Assembly: GCF_000212695.1 (NCBI RefSeq)
Contig: NC_015514.1
Span: 992,001 to 1,056,000, forward strand
Length of the DNA stretch: 64,000 nucleotides
DNA from: Cellulomonas fimi ATCC 484
Lineage (GTDB): Bacteria; Actinomycetota; Actinomycetes; Actinomycetales; Cellulomonadaceae
Direction of reading: 5' to 3'
Made by a program: the position numbers and the translations under genes. Positions within the stretch are counted from its first letter, which is position 1, and every line of letters starts with the position of its first letter. The notes under the pieces were generated by a model. That model was not told the DNA's origin and did no database searches. It saw only the letters and a list, made by a program, of their open reading frames with translations. This document shows, piece after piece, positions 1-8,110 of this stretch.

Positions 1-189
1 GGCCTTCGTCTTGAGCGACGTCGACAGCATCCACAGCAGCGGCGCGAGCATCGCGGCCGAGCCGAGGACGAGGACGACGAAGGTGATCGCGTCGGCCGTG
101 CGGCGCGACTTCGTGCGCGACCACGGCAGGCGGTTCTCGGCGGGTGCCTGCGCGGGGGCGAGCCGGGGCAGGGTGGCGTTCTGGGTCAT
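1..189 (-). CDS. Carbohydrate ABC transporter permease (MalG-like), N-terminal part only
   Basis: The gene runs off the left window edge, so only the first 63 residues are visible. They show a short polar N-terminus followed by a hydrophobic stretch (ITFVVLVLGSAAMLAPLLWM), which fits the first membrane segment of a MalG/ABC-2-type sugar permease. The start ATG reads back from position 189. It lies 16 nt behind the stop of the MalF-like permease, in the same direction, so the two permeases and the binding lipoprotein form one importer operon. The family call rests mainly on this context, because the EAA loop and C-terminus are outside the window. Confidence 0.8.
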   Translation of the reverse strand, partial: MTQNATLPRLAPAQAPAENRLPWSRTKSRRTADAITFVVLVLGSAAMLAPLLWMLSTSLKTKA

Positions 190-205
190 GGTGTGTCTCC
201 TGCCC

Positions 206-1177
206 TCAGTCGATGGCGAAGCTGTTGCGCCGGTTCAGGCGGAACTGGATGAGGGTGATGACGAGGACGAGGATCCCCAGCACGATCGACATGGCCGTCG
301 CGTAGCCCATCTGCTGGTACTTGAACGCCTTGCGGACGATGTACCAGACGACGGACGCGGAGCTGAACTCGGGGCCGCCCGTGGGGGTCATGATGTTGAT
401 CTCGGTGAAGATCTGGGAGCCGGCGATGACGTTGGTGACGACGAGGAAGAACGTCACGGGGCGCACCATCGGCAGGACGATCGAGCGGAACCGCTGGAAC
501 GCGTTCGCGCCGTCGAGCGCCGCAGCCTCGAGCAGCGAGGCGGGCACCGACTGGATCGCGGCCAGGTAGAGCAGCGTCGAGTACCCGAGGCCCTTCCAGA
601 TCGCCATGATGATGATCGCGGGCTTCACGGTCGCGGTGTTCTGCAGCCAGTCCGGGCCCTGGACCCCGAACCACGAGAGCACCTGGTTCACGAGGCCGAA
701 GTCGCCGTTGTAGGCGAACTGCCAGACGATCGCGATCGCGGCGAGCGACGAGATGACGGGCACGTAGTAGATCGTGCGGAACGCGGTGCGGCCGGGGATC
801 TTGCGGTTGAGCGCGAGCGCGAGCAGCAGCGACAGGAACAGCCCGATCGGGATGCCGATCATGTAGAAGAACGTGTTGAACAGCGCCTTGTGGAAGTACT
901 CGTCGCTCAGCAGGTCGACGTAGTTCTCCAGGCCGACGAACCGCATCGGGCCGAGGCCGGTCCAGCTCGTCAGCGACGCGTAGACCGCGAACCCGATCGG
1001 GTACAGCGTGAAGAGCAGGTAGCCCACGACGGGGGCGGCGACGAAGGTCGCGGCCCAGCGGTGCTCGGTGCGGTGCAGGCGCATGATGTCGCGCTTCGAC
1101 CGCGCCACGGGGGCGGGGGAGGCGGCGGTCGTGCCGGGCGCCTCCGGCGGGGTGTCGACGGTCGCGGTGCGCGCCAT
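206..1177 (-). CDS. Carbohydrate ABC transporter permease (MalF/UgpA-like)
   Basis: This 323-residue inner-membrane protein has a cytosolic basic N-terminus (residues 1-45), about six hydrophobic segments, and the cytoplasmic EAA loop (LLEAAALDGANAFQRF) that docks on the ATPase subunit. Length and layout are typical of binding-protein-dependent sugar permeases. The start ATG has an AAGGAG ribosome site about 6 nt upstream. It sits between the solute-binding lipoprotein and the second permease. No ATPase gene is visible, and actinobacteria often share one MsiK-type ATPase among several importers. With GH51 and GH43 arabinan enzymes divergently placed, the substrate is probably arabinose or arabino-oligosaccharides (inference). 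Confidence 0.92.
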   Translation of the reverse strand: MARTATVDTPPEAPGTTAASPAPVARSKRDIMRLHRTEHRWAATFVAAPVVGYLLFTLYPIGFAVYASLTSWTGLGPMRFVGLENYVDLLSDEYFHKALFNTFFYMIGIPIGLFLSLLLALALNRKIPGRTAFRTIYYVPVISSLAAIAIVWQFAYNGDFGLVNQVLSWFGVQGPDWLQNTATVKPAIIIMAIWKGLGYSTLLYLAAIQSVPASLLEAAALDGANAFQRFRSIVLPMVRPVTFFLVVTNVIAGSQIFTEINIMTPTGGPEFSSASVVWYIVRKAFKYQQMGYATAMSIVLGILVLVITLIQFRLNRRNSFAID

Positions 1178-1256
1178 CCCAGGCTCCTTCGTTCCGGGGT
1201 GTCCCCGCCGCCCGACGGAGGGGTGCCGGGCGGCGGGGACGGGGGTTGCGGCAGGG

Positions 1257-2603
1257 TCAGCCGGCCTGCTCGGCGTTCGCGATCGACTCGTCGAGGAGCG
1301 TCTGCATCTTCGGCTGCACCTCGGCCAGGTACTCCTCGGCCGTCTGCTTGCCGTCGAGCACGGGCTGGATGTTCGTCCAGAGCTCGTCGTACCACTCGGC
1401 GCCGTAGGTGAACGCGGCGGGCATGGCGCGGCCGTAGTCCTGCGCGATGTCCAGGAACTCCTGGCGGTTGGCGGGCTCCGCGCCCTCCTCGGTCGCCCAG
1501 CCCTCGGCGACGTCGATGAGGTTCGGGATCTGGATGTTCGCGTCGACGAGCGTCTGCTGCGCCTCGGGGTCGGCGCTGAGGTAGGTCACGAGCTTGGCGG
1601 CGTCGTCGGGGTGCTTCGACGTCGCGGAGACACCGATGCCGAGCGAGCCGAGCCACGTGGCCGTGCCGCCGTCACCGACCGTCGGCCAGGGGATCAGGTC
1701 GTAGTCGAAGTCGAGGTCGTTGTAGACCGAGACGTCCCACGGGCCGACCGGGAAGAAGCCGATCTCGCCGGCCATCCAGCGCTGGTAGGTGTCGAGCGTG
1801 GCGGCGTCCGACGTCGACGGCGTGACCTTCTCGACGTTCGTGAGGTCCGCGAACTTCTGCAGCGCCTCGGCGAACTCCGGGGTGTCGACCGTGACCTCGG
1901 TGTGGTCCTCGTTGGTCCAGTCGCCGCCGTTGCTCCACACCATCGACTGCAGGTTCCACTGCACGTTGAGGCCGGTGCCCCACTGGTCGAGGGTGCCGTC
2001 GCCGTTCTTGTCGACGGTGAGCTGCTTGCAGATCGCGACGAACTCGTCCCACGTGAGCGGGGTGTCCTTGTCGGGCAGCGGGATGCCGGCCGCCTCGAGC
2101 ATGGTCTTGTTGTAGCCGAACGAGAACGGGCCGACGTCCTTCGGCAGGCCGTACAGCGCGCCGTCGGGGGTGCCCTGCACCTCGCCGTCGAAGCGGTAGG
2201 AGTTGACGCCGTACTCCCAGATGTTCGACAGGTCGACGCCGCTGGCCTCGACCTGGTCCGTGATGTCGAGCAGGACGCCCGACGCCACGTAGGACTGCAG
2301 GCTGGCCTGCTCGATGTAGAACACGTCGGGGACGTTGTTGCCGGCGACCGCGGCCTGGAGCTTCGTCGCGTACTGGTCGGCGTCGGTCACGATGACCTTC
2401 ACCTTGGTGCCGGTGTCCTCGGTGAACTTCGCGATGGCGGCCTCGTAGGCGGCCTTCTCGTCCGGGCCACCACGGAACATGAACGTGATGGTCTTGTCGC
2501 CGTCTCCGGCCGCGTCGTCACCGCTGCCGCCGCTGCACGCGGTCAGCGCGAGGGTTCCGGCCACGGCGAACGCCGCCGCGGCGAGGAGCTTCCTCCTGGT
2601 CAT
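1257..2603 (-). CDS. Extracellular sugar-binding lipoprotein of ABC importer
   Basis: A 448-residue solute-binding protein. The N-terminus is a lipoprotein signal: basic MTRRK, a hydrophobic core, and the lipobox LTAC with the acylated Cys near residue 21. The mature region has the SBP family-1 pattern ([22 protein letters not shown], a Trp-rich binding region, [12 protein letters not shown]). An in-frame ORF extends back to 2771, but the codons just before 2603 are the ribosome site GGGAGGCAG, so ATG at 2603 is preferred. It leads the importer operon and diverges from the GH51/GH43 genes, so arabinose-type ligands are likely. Binding specificity cannot be read from sequence alone. Confidence 0.93.
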   Translation of the reverse strand: MTRRKLLAAAAFAVAGTLALTACSGGSGDDAAGDGDKTITFMFRGGPDEKAAYEAAIAKFTEDTGTKVKVIVTDADQYATKLQAAVAGNNVPDVFYIEQASLQSYVASGVLLDITDQVEASGVDLSNIWEYGVNSYRFDGEVQGTPDGALYGLPKDVGPFSFGYNKTMLEAAGIPLPDKDTPLTWDEFVAICKQLTVDKNGDGTLDQWGTGLNVQWNLQSMVWSNGGDWTNEDHTEVTVDTPEFAEALQKFADLTNVEKVTPSTSDAATLDTYQRWMAGEIGFFPVGPWDVSVYNDLDFDYDLIPWPTVGDGGTATWLGSLGIGVSATSKHPDDAAKLVTYLSADPEAQQTLVDANIQIPNLIDVAEGWATEEGAEPANRQEFLDIAQDYGRAMPAAFTYGAEWYDELWTNIQPVLDGKQTAEEYLAEVQPKMQTLLDESIANAEQAG

Positions 2604-2751
2604 CTGCCTGCCTCCCATATCCCGAGGATCTGTGAGGTCACGGTCGCAATCTGGACCACGTCCGCACGGGGGCGGGGCGCCGGAGCGGCTGTGGTCCGTC
2701 GTGGTCGTCGTTGACCTCTCAAGCTTTCCAACGTCGTTCCTACAACGTTGA

Positions 2752-2767
2752 TCTACAACGTTGCACA
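2752..2767. promoter_or_regulatory. LacI-type operator candidate (importer side)
   Basis: The 16-mer TCTACAACGTTGCACA matches an ideal palindrome TCTACAACGTTGTAGA at 14 of 16 positions. An 11-base direct copy, CTACAACGTTG, begins at both 2740 and 2753, so a second, poorer site overlaps on its left. Its position over the predicted start point of the importer promoter suggests repression. Confidence 0.55.
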
Positions 2768-2796
2768 ACATGACACGAACGATCCGCCTCGGTCAA
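2768..2796 (-). promoter_or_regulatory. Predicted promoter of the sugar importer operon
   Basis: Read on the minus strand, TTGACC (2796 to 2791) is followed after 17 nt by TCATGT (2773 to 2768). The -35 matches the actinobacterial housekeeping consensus well, and the -10 is weak. The predicted transcription start, near 2761, falls inside the operator-like palindrome at 2752-2767. Confidence 0.45.
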
Positions 2797-2850
2797 GCCA
2801 CGAACTGGTAACGGTCTCGCGGGCCGTCCGGACGGGACTCGCGGAGCTGT

Positions 2851-2879
2851 TTGACAGCGGTGCGGGCCACGGGCATCCT
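2851..2879 (+). promoter_or_regulatory. Predicted promoter of the GH51-GH43 operon
   Basis: A perfect -35 TTGACA (2851-2856) is followed after 17 nt by CATCCT (2874-2879), which keeps the conserved A at position 2 and T at position 6. Initiation would fall near 2886, inside the operator palindrome. Confidence 0.55.
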
Positions 2880-2883
2880 GCCG

Positions 2884-2899
2884 TCTACAACGATGTAGA
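2884..2899. promoter_or_regulatory. LacI-type operator candidate (arabinofuranosidase side)
   Basis: TCTACAACGATGTAGA is a 16-base palindrome with one mismatched pair. It matches the same ideal sequence as the importer-side site at 15 of 16 positions and covers the predicted start point of the GH51 promoter. No LacI-family gene lies in the window, so the regulator is probably encoded further left. Confidence 0.6.
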
Positions 2900-2922
2900 A
2901 CAAGTCGACCACAGGAGCTCGC

Positions 2923-4431
2923 ATGTTCCCCGTCCGCCTCACCCTCGACCCGGCCTTCCGCGTCGGACCCGTCCGCCGGCGCACCTTCGGGTCGTTCGTC
3001 GAGCACCTCGGGCGCTGCGTCTACACCGGGATCCACGACCCCGGGCACCCCACCGCCGACGCCGACGGCTTCCGCAAGGACGTCCTCGAGCTCACCCGCG
3101 AGCTGGGCGTGAGCACCGTGCGCTACCCCGGCGGCAACTTCGTCTCCGGGTACCGCTGGGAGGACGGCGTCGGCCCCGTCGAGCAGCGCCCGACGCGCCT
3201 CGACCTGGCCTGGCACTCGCTCGAGCCCAACACGGTCGGCGTCGACGAGTTCATGCGCTGGGCCGCGCTCGCCGAGGTCGAGCCGATGATGGCCGTCAAC
3301 CTCGGCACGCGCGGCGTGCAGGAGGCGCTCGACCTGCTCGACTACTGCAACGGCACCGCCCCGACGTACTGGGCCGACCAGCGCCGGGCCAACGGCGCGA
3401 CGGACCCGTACGCGATCAAGATGTGGTGCCTCGGCAACGAGATGGACGGGCCCTGGCAGATCGGCTCCAAGACCGCGCACGAGTACGGCCGCCTCGCCGC
3501 CGAGACCGGCCGCGCGATGAAGATGGTCGACCCCACGCTCGAGCTCGTCGCGTGCGGCTCGTCCGGCGTCGTCATGCCGACGTTCGGCGAGTGGGAGCGC
3601 ATCGTGCTCTCCGAGGCGTACGAGCAGGTCGACTACGTCTCCGCCCACGCGTACTACTGGGAGGAGGACGGCGACCTCGGCTCGTTCCTGGCCTCCGCCA
3701 CGGACATGGACCACTTCGTCGAGTCCGTCACCGCGACCGCCGACGCCGTCCGCGCCCACAAGAAGGTCTCCAAGCGCATCCACATCTCGTTCGACGAGTG
3801 GAACGTCTGGTACCAGAAGCGCGCCGAGTCCCGGCCCCCGACCGGCGACGACTGGCCGGTCGCACCCGTCCTGCTCGAGGACCGCTACAACGTCGCCGAC
3901 GCGGTCGTCGTCGGGAACCTGCTCATCTCGCTGCTGCGGCACACCGACCGTGTGCACGCCGCGTCGCTCGCGCAGCTCGTCAACGTCATCGCGCCGATCA
4001 TGACCGAGCCCGGCGGGCGGTCCTGGAAGCAGACGATCTTCCACCCCTTCGCGCAGGCCTCGCGGTACGCCGCGGGCGACGTGCTGCAGGTCGCGATCGA
4101 CGCGCCCACGTACGAGACGGCCCGTTACGGCGACGCCGCGCTCGTCGACGCCGTCGCCACGCGCGACCCCGAGACCGGTGCCACGACCCTGTTCGCCGTC
4201 AACCGCTCGCTCACCGAGCCCGCGCTGCTCGAGGTCGACACCCGCGCGCTGCCCGGCCTGCGCGTGCTCGACGCCTCCACCCTGTCGAACCCGGACCACA
4301 CGTGGGCCGCGACCGCCGACGACGACACGTCCGTCGCGCCGCGCGCCAACACGACCGCCGAGATCCGCGACGGGCGCCTCACCGTGCAGGTGCCGCCCGT
4401 GTCGTGGAACGTCGTCCGCCTGGGCGCCTGA
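2923..4431 (+). CDS. abfA: Alpha-L-arabinofuranosidase, GH51
   Basis: A 502-residue enzyme releasing terminal alpha-L-arabinofuranosyl units from arabino-oligosaccharides. It is a clan GH-A retaining (beta/alpha)8 barrel with a C-terminal beta-sandwich. Visible family signatures are GSFVEHLGRCVYTGI near the N-terminus, the acid/base Glu in CLGNEMDGPWQIG (about residue 173) and the nucleophile Glu in ISFDEWNVWY (about residue 292). There is no signal peptide, so it acts in the cytosol on imported oligosaccharides. Length is normal for GH51. ATG is 5 nt after AGGAG. The next gene starts one base after the stop, so the two are co-transcribed. Confidence 0.95.
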   Translation: MFPVRLTLDPAFRVGPVRRRTFGSFVEHLGRCVYTGIHDPGHPTADADGFRKDVLELTRELGVSTVRYPGGNFVSGYRWEDGVGPVEQRPTRLDLAWHSLEPNTVGVDEFMRWAALAEVEPMMAVNLGTRGVQEALDLLDYCNGTAPTYWADQRRANGATDPYAIKMWCLGNEMDGPWQIGSKTAHEYGRLAAETGRAMKMVDPTLELVACGSSGVVMPTFGEWERIVLSEAYEQVDYVSAHAYYWEEDGDLGSFLASATDMDHFVESVTATADAVRAHKKVSKRIHISFDEWNVWYQKRAESRPPTGDDWPVAPVLLEDRYNVADAVVVGNLLISLLRHTDRVHAASLAQLVNVIAPIMTEPGGRSWKQTIFHPFAQASRYAAGDVLQVAIDAPTYETARYGDAALVDAVATRDPETGATTLFAVNRSLTEPALLEVDTRALPGLRVLDASTLSNPDHTWAATADDDTSVAPRANTTAEIRDGRLTVQVPPVSWNVVRLGA

Positions 4432-4432
4432 C

Positions 4433-5542
4433 GTGCCCGACGCGCCGGAAGCCCTTGCCGACGCCCCGGCCGACAACCCCGCCCGGCCGGCGCGCCGGCG
4501 GGGCGTGGCCGTCGTGGCCGTGCTCGTCGTGACGGCGCTCCTCGCCGGCACGGGTCTGGCCTGGTGGCTGTGGCCCGACCCCGTCGTCGCCGCGACCGAC
4601 CTCGGACCGGCGGGCGACCTGCGCGCCCACGACCCCGCACTGGTCGTCGGCGACGAGGGCGAGCCGTGGTACGTGTTCAACACCGGGGACGTCCGTCAGG
4701 GGCTCGGTGCACCGCAGATCCGCCGGTCGCTCGACGAGGGCCGCACGTGGGAGTACGTCGGCACCGTGTGGGACGCCTCGACCCGGCCCGACTGGGCCTA
4801 CGAGGCCGTCCCTGGCGTGCAGAACTTCTGGGCGCCCGAGGTGCTCGAGCACGACGGCACCTGGTACCTCTACTACTCGGCGTCGACGTTCGGCTCCAAC
4901 CGGTCCGCGATCGGCCTGACGACGAACACCACGCTCGACCCCGACGACCCGGACTACGCGTGGGTCGACCAGGGCCTCGTGTGGGCGTCCGAGCCGGGGG
5001 AGACGGACTACAACGCGATCGACCCCGGCGTGCTCGTCGACGACGACGGCCGCGGGTGGATGGCGTTCGGCTCGTTCTGGGGCGGCCTGCAGCTCGTCGA
5101 GCTCGACTTCCCGTCGGGCAAGCCCGTCGACCCGGGCGCCGAGCCCGTGACGCTCGCGAGCCGCACGGGCGCGCCGAACCCGATCGAGGCGCCGTACCTC
5201 GTGCACCGCGACGGCTGGTACTACCTGTTCTTCTCGCGCGACTTCTGCTGCCAGGGGACGGACTCGACGTACAACGTCGCGGTCGGGCGCTCGCGCGCCG
5301 TCACCGGCCCCTACGTCGACCGTGCCGGGAAGGACCTGGTCGACGACGGCGGCGAGCAGCTGCTCACCACGACGGGCGACATGGTCGGACCGGGCGGGCA
5401 GTCGGTCTCCGACGGCGTCCTCGCGTTCCACTGGTACGACGCCGCCCAGGGCGGCGAGATCACCCTGGGCCTGCGCGAGCTGGCGTGGGACGACGACGGC
5501 TGGCCCGTCGCCACGACCCGCGAGGAGCAGGCCGCCGACTGA
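4433..5542 (+). CDS. GH43 arabinan endo-1,5-alpha-L-arabinosidase, membrane-anchored or secreted
   Basis: This 369-residue protein has a basic N-terminus, a hydrophobic segment at about residues 24-47 and a GH43 five-bladed propeller. Likely catalytic residues are Asp in AHDPALV (about 67), Asp in AIDPGVLVDDDG and Glu in APNPIEAPYLV. NFWAPEV and FCCQGTDSTYNVAVGRS are hallmark arabinanase blocks. GTG at 4433 is chosen because it lies one base after the GH51 stop; an upstream extension would sit inside that gene. The N-terminal segment could be an uncleaved anchor or a long signal peptide. It would cut arabinan outside the membrane, feeding the importer and then GH51. Confidence 0.88.
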   Translation: MPDAPEALADAPADNPARPARRRGVAVVAVLVVTALLAGTGLAWWLWPDPVVAATDLGPAGDLRAHDPALVVGDEGEPWYVFNTGDVRQGLGAPQIRRSLDEGRTWEYVGTVWDASTRPDWAYEAVPGVQNFWAPEVLEHDGTWYLYYSASTFGSNRSAIGLTTNTTLDPDDPDYAWVDQGLVWASEPGETDYNAIDPGVLVDDDGRGWMAFGSFWGGLQLVELDFPSGKPVDPGAEPVTLASRTGAPNPIEAPYLVHRDGWYYLFFSRDFCCQGTDSTYNVAVGRSRAVTGPYVDRAGKDLVDDGGEQLLTTTGDMVGPGGQSVSDGVLAFHWYDAAQGGEITLGLRELAWDDDGWPVATTREEQAAD

Positions 5543-5551
5543 CCTCACGAC

Positions 5552-5588
5552 GCGCGTGCACCGGACCCGTCACGGTCCGGGCACGCGC
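5552..5588. terminator. Bidirectional hairpin terminator between convergent genes
   Basis: Arms 5552-5567 and 5574-5588 pair over 15 bp (GCGCGTGC plus CCGGACC against GGTCCGG plus GCACGCGC) with one bulged A and a 6-nt loop. It begins 10 nt after the GH43 stop and ends 24 nt before the stop of the opposing DUF899 gene. There is no T-tract, which is common in high-GC actinobacteria. Confidence 0.6.
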
Positions 5589-5611
5589 GCCGGCTGCGGC
5601 CCCGACGCCCG

Positions 5612-6412
5612 TCAGTGGTGGTGGGTGTGCCGGCCCAGCGCCGTCACGGGCGTCGCACCCGGCCGCGTCCACTGCGGCGTGGGCCGGGTCGTCTCCCAGC
5701 CCGGCGCCCCGTCGGCGTCCGTGCGCCAGTACCAGCACGGGCGGTGCCCCTGCGGCCACCCCTCGGGCACGTCCTGCCACGCCTCGCGCCGCCCGTACGG
5801 CGTCAGGTCGAGGAGCCCGAACACGGGGTTGGCGAGCTCGACGCCGCGGCCCGTCGTGTCGTAGGTGAGGAAGACGCGGTCGCCGTCCCGCAGGAAGCAC
5901 GTGATGCGGCCCATGTGCTCGCCGACGGGCCACGCCACCCCCCGCACCGAGTACCAGGGCTCGGTGTAGCCCATGAAGTCGAGGTACGGCGGCACCTCGT
6001 CCCACGGCCCCTCGGTCAGGACGGCGAACGCGACGCCCGCCGCGCGCAGGTAGACGGAGTCGCGCAGCGCCCACGCCGAGACGGTGCAGCCCTCGCACTG
6101 GCCCTGGAACGGCGCACCGTCGTGCCACATGTGGTGGTACGCGACGAGCTCCTCGCGTCCCTGGAACAGCTCGACGAACGGCACGGGGCCGTCGGCCCCC
6201 ACCACCTCGACGCCGCCGTCGACCTCGACCATCGGCAGCCGTCGGCGCTCCGCCGCGATCGCGTCGCCCTCGTGCGTGTGCGCCTTCTCCCGCGCCAGCA
6301 GCGCGTCCCGCGCGGCCTCCCACGTGGCCAGGTCGACGACGGGCGGGCGGCCCGTCGTGCCGGCCGTCGTGCCCGTCGTGCCCGTCGTCGTGCCCTGCGT
6401 CGTGCTCGCCAT
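5612..6412 (-). CDS. DUF899 (thioredoxin-like) family protein
   Basis: A 266-residue cytosolic protein. From about residue 25 on it follows the DUF899 pattern: VDLATWEAARDALLAREKAHT, VPFVELFQGREELVAYHHMW, QCEGCTVSAWAL and FMGYTEPWYS. The family has a thioredoxin-like fold of unknown reaction. The CEGC pair (about residues 120-123) is a plausible redox site. The N-terminus is a Thr/Gly repeat (TTGTTGTTAGTTG), built on a 9-base DNA repeat, and is probably disordered. The C-terminus ends in His-Thr-His-His-His. A strong ribosome site (GAGGAGG) precedes the ATG at 6412. It is transcribed alone and converges on the GH43 gene. Confidence 0.82.
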   Translation of the reverse strand: MASTTQGTTTGTTGTTAGTTGRPPVVDLATWEAARDALLAREKAHTHEGDAIAAERRRLPMVEVDGGVEVVGADGPVPFVELFQGREELVAYHHMWHDGAPFQGQCEGCTVSAWALRDSVYLRAAGVAFAVLTEGPWDEVPPYLDFMGYTEPWYSVRGVAWPVGEHMGRITCFLRDGDRVFLTYDTTGRGVELANPVFGLLDLTPYGRREAWQDVPEGWPQGHRPCWYWRTDADGAPGWETTRPTPQWTRPGATPVTALGRHTHHH

Positions 6413-6579
6413 GGCGCCTCCTCGTCGCGCGCGGACCCGCGGACCGGGCCGCGGGCGTGTGGGAGGGAGGACCGCCGCCAGGGCGGGAACTCATCGGCCG
6501 GGGCTCGACCCGCGCGACGACGGAGCGGCGCCGGCCGACGACGACGCAGCGGCTCGGCGGCCGCGGTGCGGCTGCCCGG

Positions 6580-7101
6580 TCACAGGGCCCGTTCGAGCAC
6601 GAAGTCGTCCTCGACGCGCGACCCGACCGTGAAGTGCTTGGTCCCGACGACCGCGAACCCGGACCGCTCGTAGAACGTGCGCGCCCGGACGTTGAGCTGG
6701 TTCACGCCGAGCCACATCCCGGCCGCGCCGCGCCGCCGCGCCTCGTCGAGCGACGCCGCCATGAGCGCGTGCGCGACGCCCGCGCCGTGGTGGTCGGGGT
6801 GCACGTAGCACTTGGACAGCTCGATCGTGGGGCGCACGGTGAGCGCGGCACGCACGTCGCCGTCGGCCGGCTCGCCCTCGACGAGCATCGTGTAGCCGGT
6901 GAGCACGTCGTCGTCCGCGACGAGCACCGCACGCGCCGGGTCCGCGACGTACTGCGCGAACCGCTCGGCGGACAGCACGGCGGCGACGAACGCCTGCTGG
7001 TCGGCGGCGGTCGACCCCGGCGGGCACGCGAGGGGGAAGGTCAGCGCGGCCAGCGCCGCGAGCGCGTCGACGTCGGCGGGCAGGGCGGGACGCACGGGCA
7101 T
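6580..7101 (-). CDS. GNAT-family N-acetyltransferase
   Basis: A 173-residue single-domain GNAT protein. The acetyl-CoA binding motif A is seen as LSKCYVHPDHHGAGVAHALM, followed by WLGVNQLNVRARTFYERSGF (motif B). Length fits the family; the acceptor substrate is unknown. An ATG 12 nt further upstream is also in frame. ATG at 7101 is chosen because a TATGCT -10 hexamer ends 7 nt before it, which fits a leaderless transcript, and because no ribosome site precedes either ATG. It lies 53 nt behind the HAD hydrolase gene in the same direction. Confidence 0.87.
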   Translation of the reverse strand: MPVRPALPADVDALAALAALTFPLACPPGSTAADQQAFVAAVLSAERFAQYVADPARAVLVADDDVLTGYTMLVEGEPADGDVRAALTVRPTIELSKCYVHPDHHGAGVAHALMAASLDEARRRGAAGMWLGVNQLNVRARTFYERSGFAVVGTKHFTVGSRVEDDFVLERAL

Positions 7102-7108
7102 GCGCGCC

Positions 7109-7114
7109 AGCATA
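7109..7114 (-). promoter_or_regulatory. -10 hexamer TATGCT, leaderless start of GNAT gene
   Basis: The hexamer lies on the minus strand with a 7-nt gap (GGCGCGC) to the ATG at 7101, so transcription would begin at or next to the start codon. Confidence 0.5.
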
Positions 7115-7154
7115 GGCAGCGGCCGCGCGGCGGCGGAGGGCGTCGGGGGCCGCG

Positions 7155-8060
7155 TCAGGAGCCGCGCAGCGACCGGCGCACCGCACGCACCACGAGCCCC
7201 ACGACCCAGGCGAGCCCCGCGAGGCTCGCGGCGTTGATGCCGCGGCGCGCGGTACGGCTCCGGCCGCTGCGGAACTCGCGCACGGGCCAGCCGACGCTCG
7301 CCGCGTGGCGGCGCAGGCGGCGGTCGGGGTTGATCGCGCACGGGTGGCCGACCTCGGACAGGATCGCCACGTCGTTGGTCGAGTCGCCGTAGGCGTACGA
7401 GGCGACGAGGTCGATGTGGTCGCGCTCCGCGAGCGCGCGCACCGCGTCGGCCTTGGCCTGGCCGTGCAGCATGTCGCCGACGAGCCGCCCGGTGTAGAAC
7501 CCGCGGTCGTGCTCGGCGACCGTGCCGAGCGCGCCGGTCACGCCGAGCCGCCGGGCGATGACCTCGCCGATCTCGACCGGGGTCGCGGTGACGAGCCACA
7601 CCTCGTGACCCGCCGCGATGTGGTCGTCGATGAGGCGCTGCGTACCGGGGTAGATCCGCAGGCACAGGACCTCGTCGTACACGTCCTCGGCGATCGCCGT
7701 GACCTCGGCGACGGAGTGGCCGCGCATGATCTCGAGGGCGCGCGAGCGCACCTCGTCGATCTGCCGCTTGTTCTCCCCGAACGTGAGGTAGCGCACCTGG
7801 TGCACCGCGAACCGCACGATGTCCAGCTTGCGGAAGAAGCCCCGGCGCCACAGGCCGACGGCCAGGTGGAAGGACGACGCCCCGCGGATGATCGTGTTGT
7901 CGACGTCGAAGAACGCGCCCGCGCGCACCTCGGTGGCGGTGGGTTCGGCGGCCGGGACGGGCACGTCGACGGGGGCGCCCGCGACGCCGGCCTCGGCGAT
8001 CTTGCGCGCCGCGGGGGAGGGGTCTGCAGCCGGGCGCACCCCGCCACTGTAACGAGCCAC
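7155..8060 (-). CDS. HAD-superfamily subfamily IB hydrolase (SerB-like phosphatase)
   Basis: A 301-residue phosphatase-like protein. HAD motif I is FFDVDNTIIRG (nucleophile Asp and general-acid Asp), motif II is LVTATP, and motifs III/IV are the Lys in GQAKADAVRAL and AYGDSTNDVAIL. A helical cap containing LWRRGFFRKLDIVRF lies between motifs I and II. The C-terminus is basic with a hydrophobic stretch (LAGLAWVVGLVVRAV), suggesting membrane association. Members act on phosphoserine or lysophospholipid-type monoesters, and the substrate here is unknown. It is divergent from the glutaredoxin-rex pair, an arrangement often seen in actinobacteria. GTG at 8060 is the longest sensible start. Confidence 0.87.
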   Translation of the reverse strand: MARYSGGVRPAADPSPAARKIAEAGVAGAPVDVPVPAAEPTATEVRAGAFFDVDNTIIRGASSFHLAVGLWRRGFFRKLDIVRFAVHQVRYLTFGENKRQIDEVRSRALEIMRGHSVAEVTAIAEDVYDEVLCLRIYPGTQRLIDDHIAAGHEVWLVTATPVEIGEVIARRLGVTGALGTVAEHDRGFYTGRLVGDMLHGQAKADAVRALAERDHIDLVASYAYGDSTNDVAILSEVGHPCAINPDRRLRRHAASVGWPVREFRSGRSRTARRGINAASLAGLAWVVGLVVRAVRRSLRGS

Positions 8061-8097
8061 CGGCGCCCCGTGGACGGGCCGGCCGGTCGCGGTCGCC

Positions 8098-8103
8098 TAG
8101 CGT
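8098..8103 (+). promoter_or_regulatory. -10 hexamer TAGCGT, leaderless start of glutaredoxin gene
   Basis: TAGCGT sits 7 nt before GTG at 8111. The GTG at 8102 overlaps the hexamer itself and could not be translated from this promoter. Confidence 0.5.
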
Positions 8104-8110
8104 GGGGTGC

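Larger units (their letters stand above)
2604..2922. other. Divergent control region between sugar importer and arabinofuranosidase
   Basis: This 319-base non-coding stretch holds two outward-facing promoters and three related palindromic sequences, listed separately. The importer side has a long leader of about 155 nt ending in the GGGAGG ribosome site. The enzyme side has a short leader of about 37 nt with AGGAG 5 nt before the ATG. Nothing resembling a protein gene or structured RNA was recognised in it. Confidence 0.7.

Noticed and set aside
10..1411. A 466-codon plus-strand frame over the sugar permease genes
   Set aside because: Antisense to two clear ABC permeases; low-complexity Asp/Arg/His composition.
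2604..2771. N-terminal extension of the sugar-binding protein to 2771
   Set aside because: It would place the GGGAGG ribosome site and both importer-side operator copies inside the coding region and put about 56 residues ahead of a clear lipoprotein signal.
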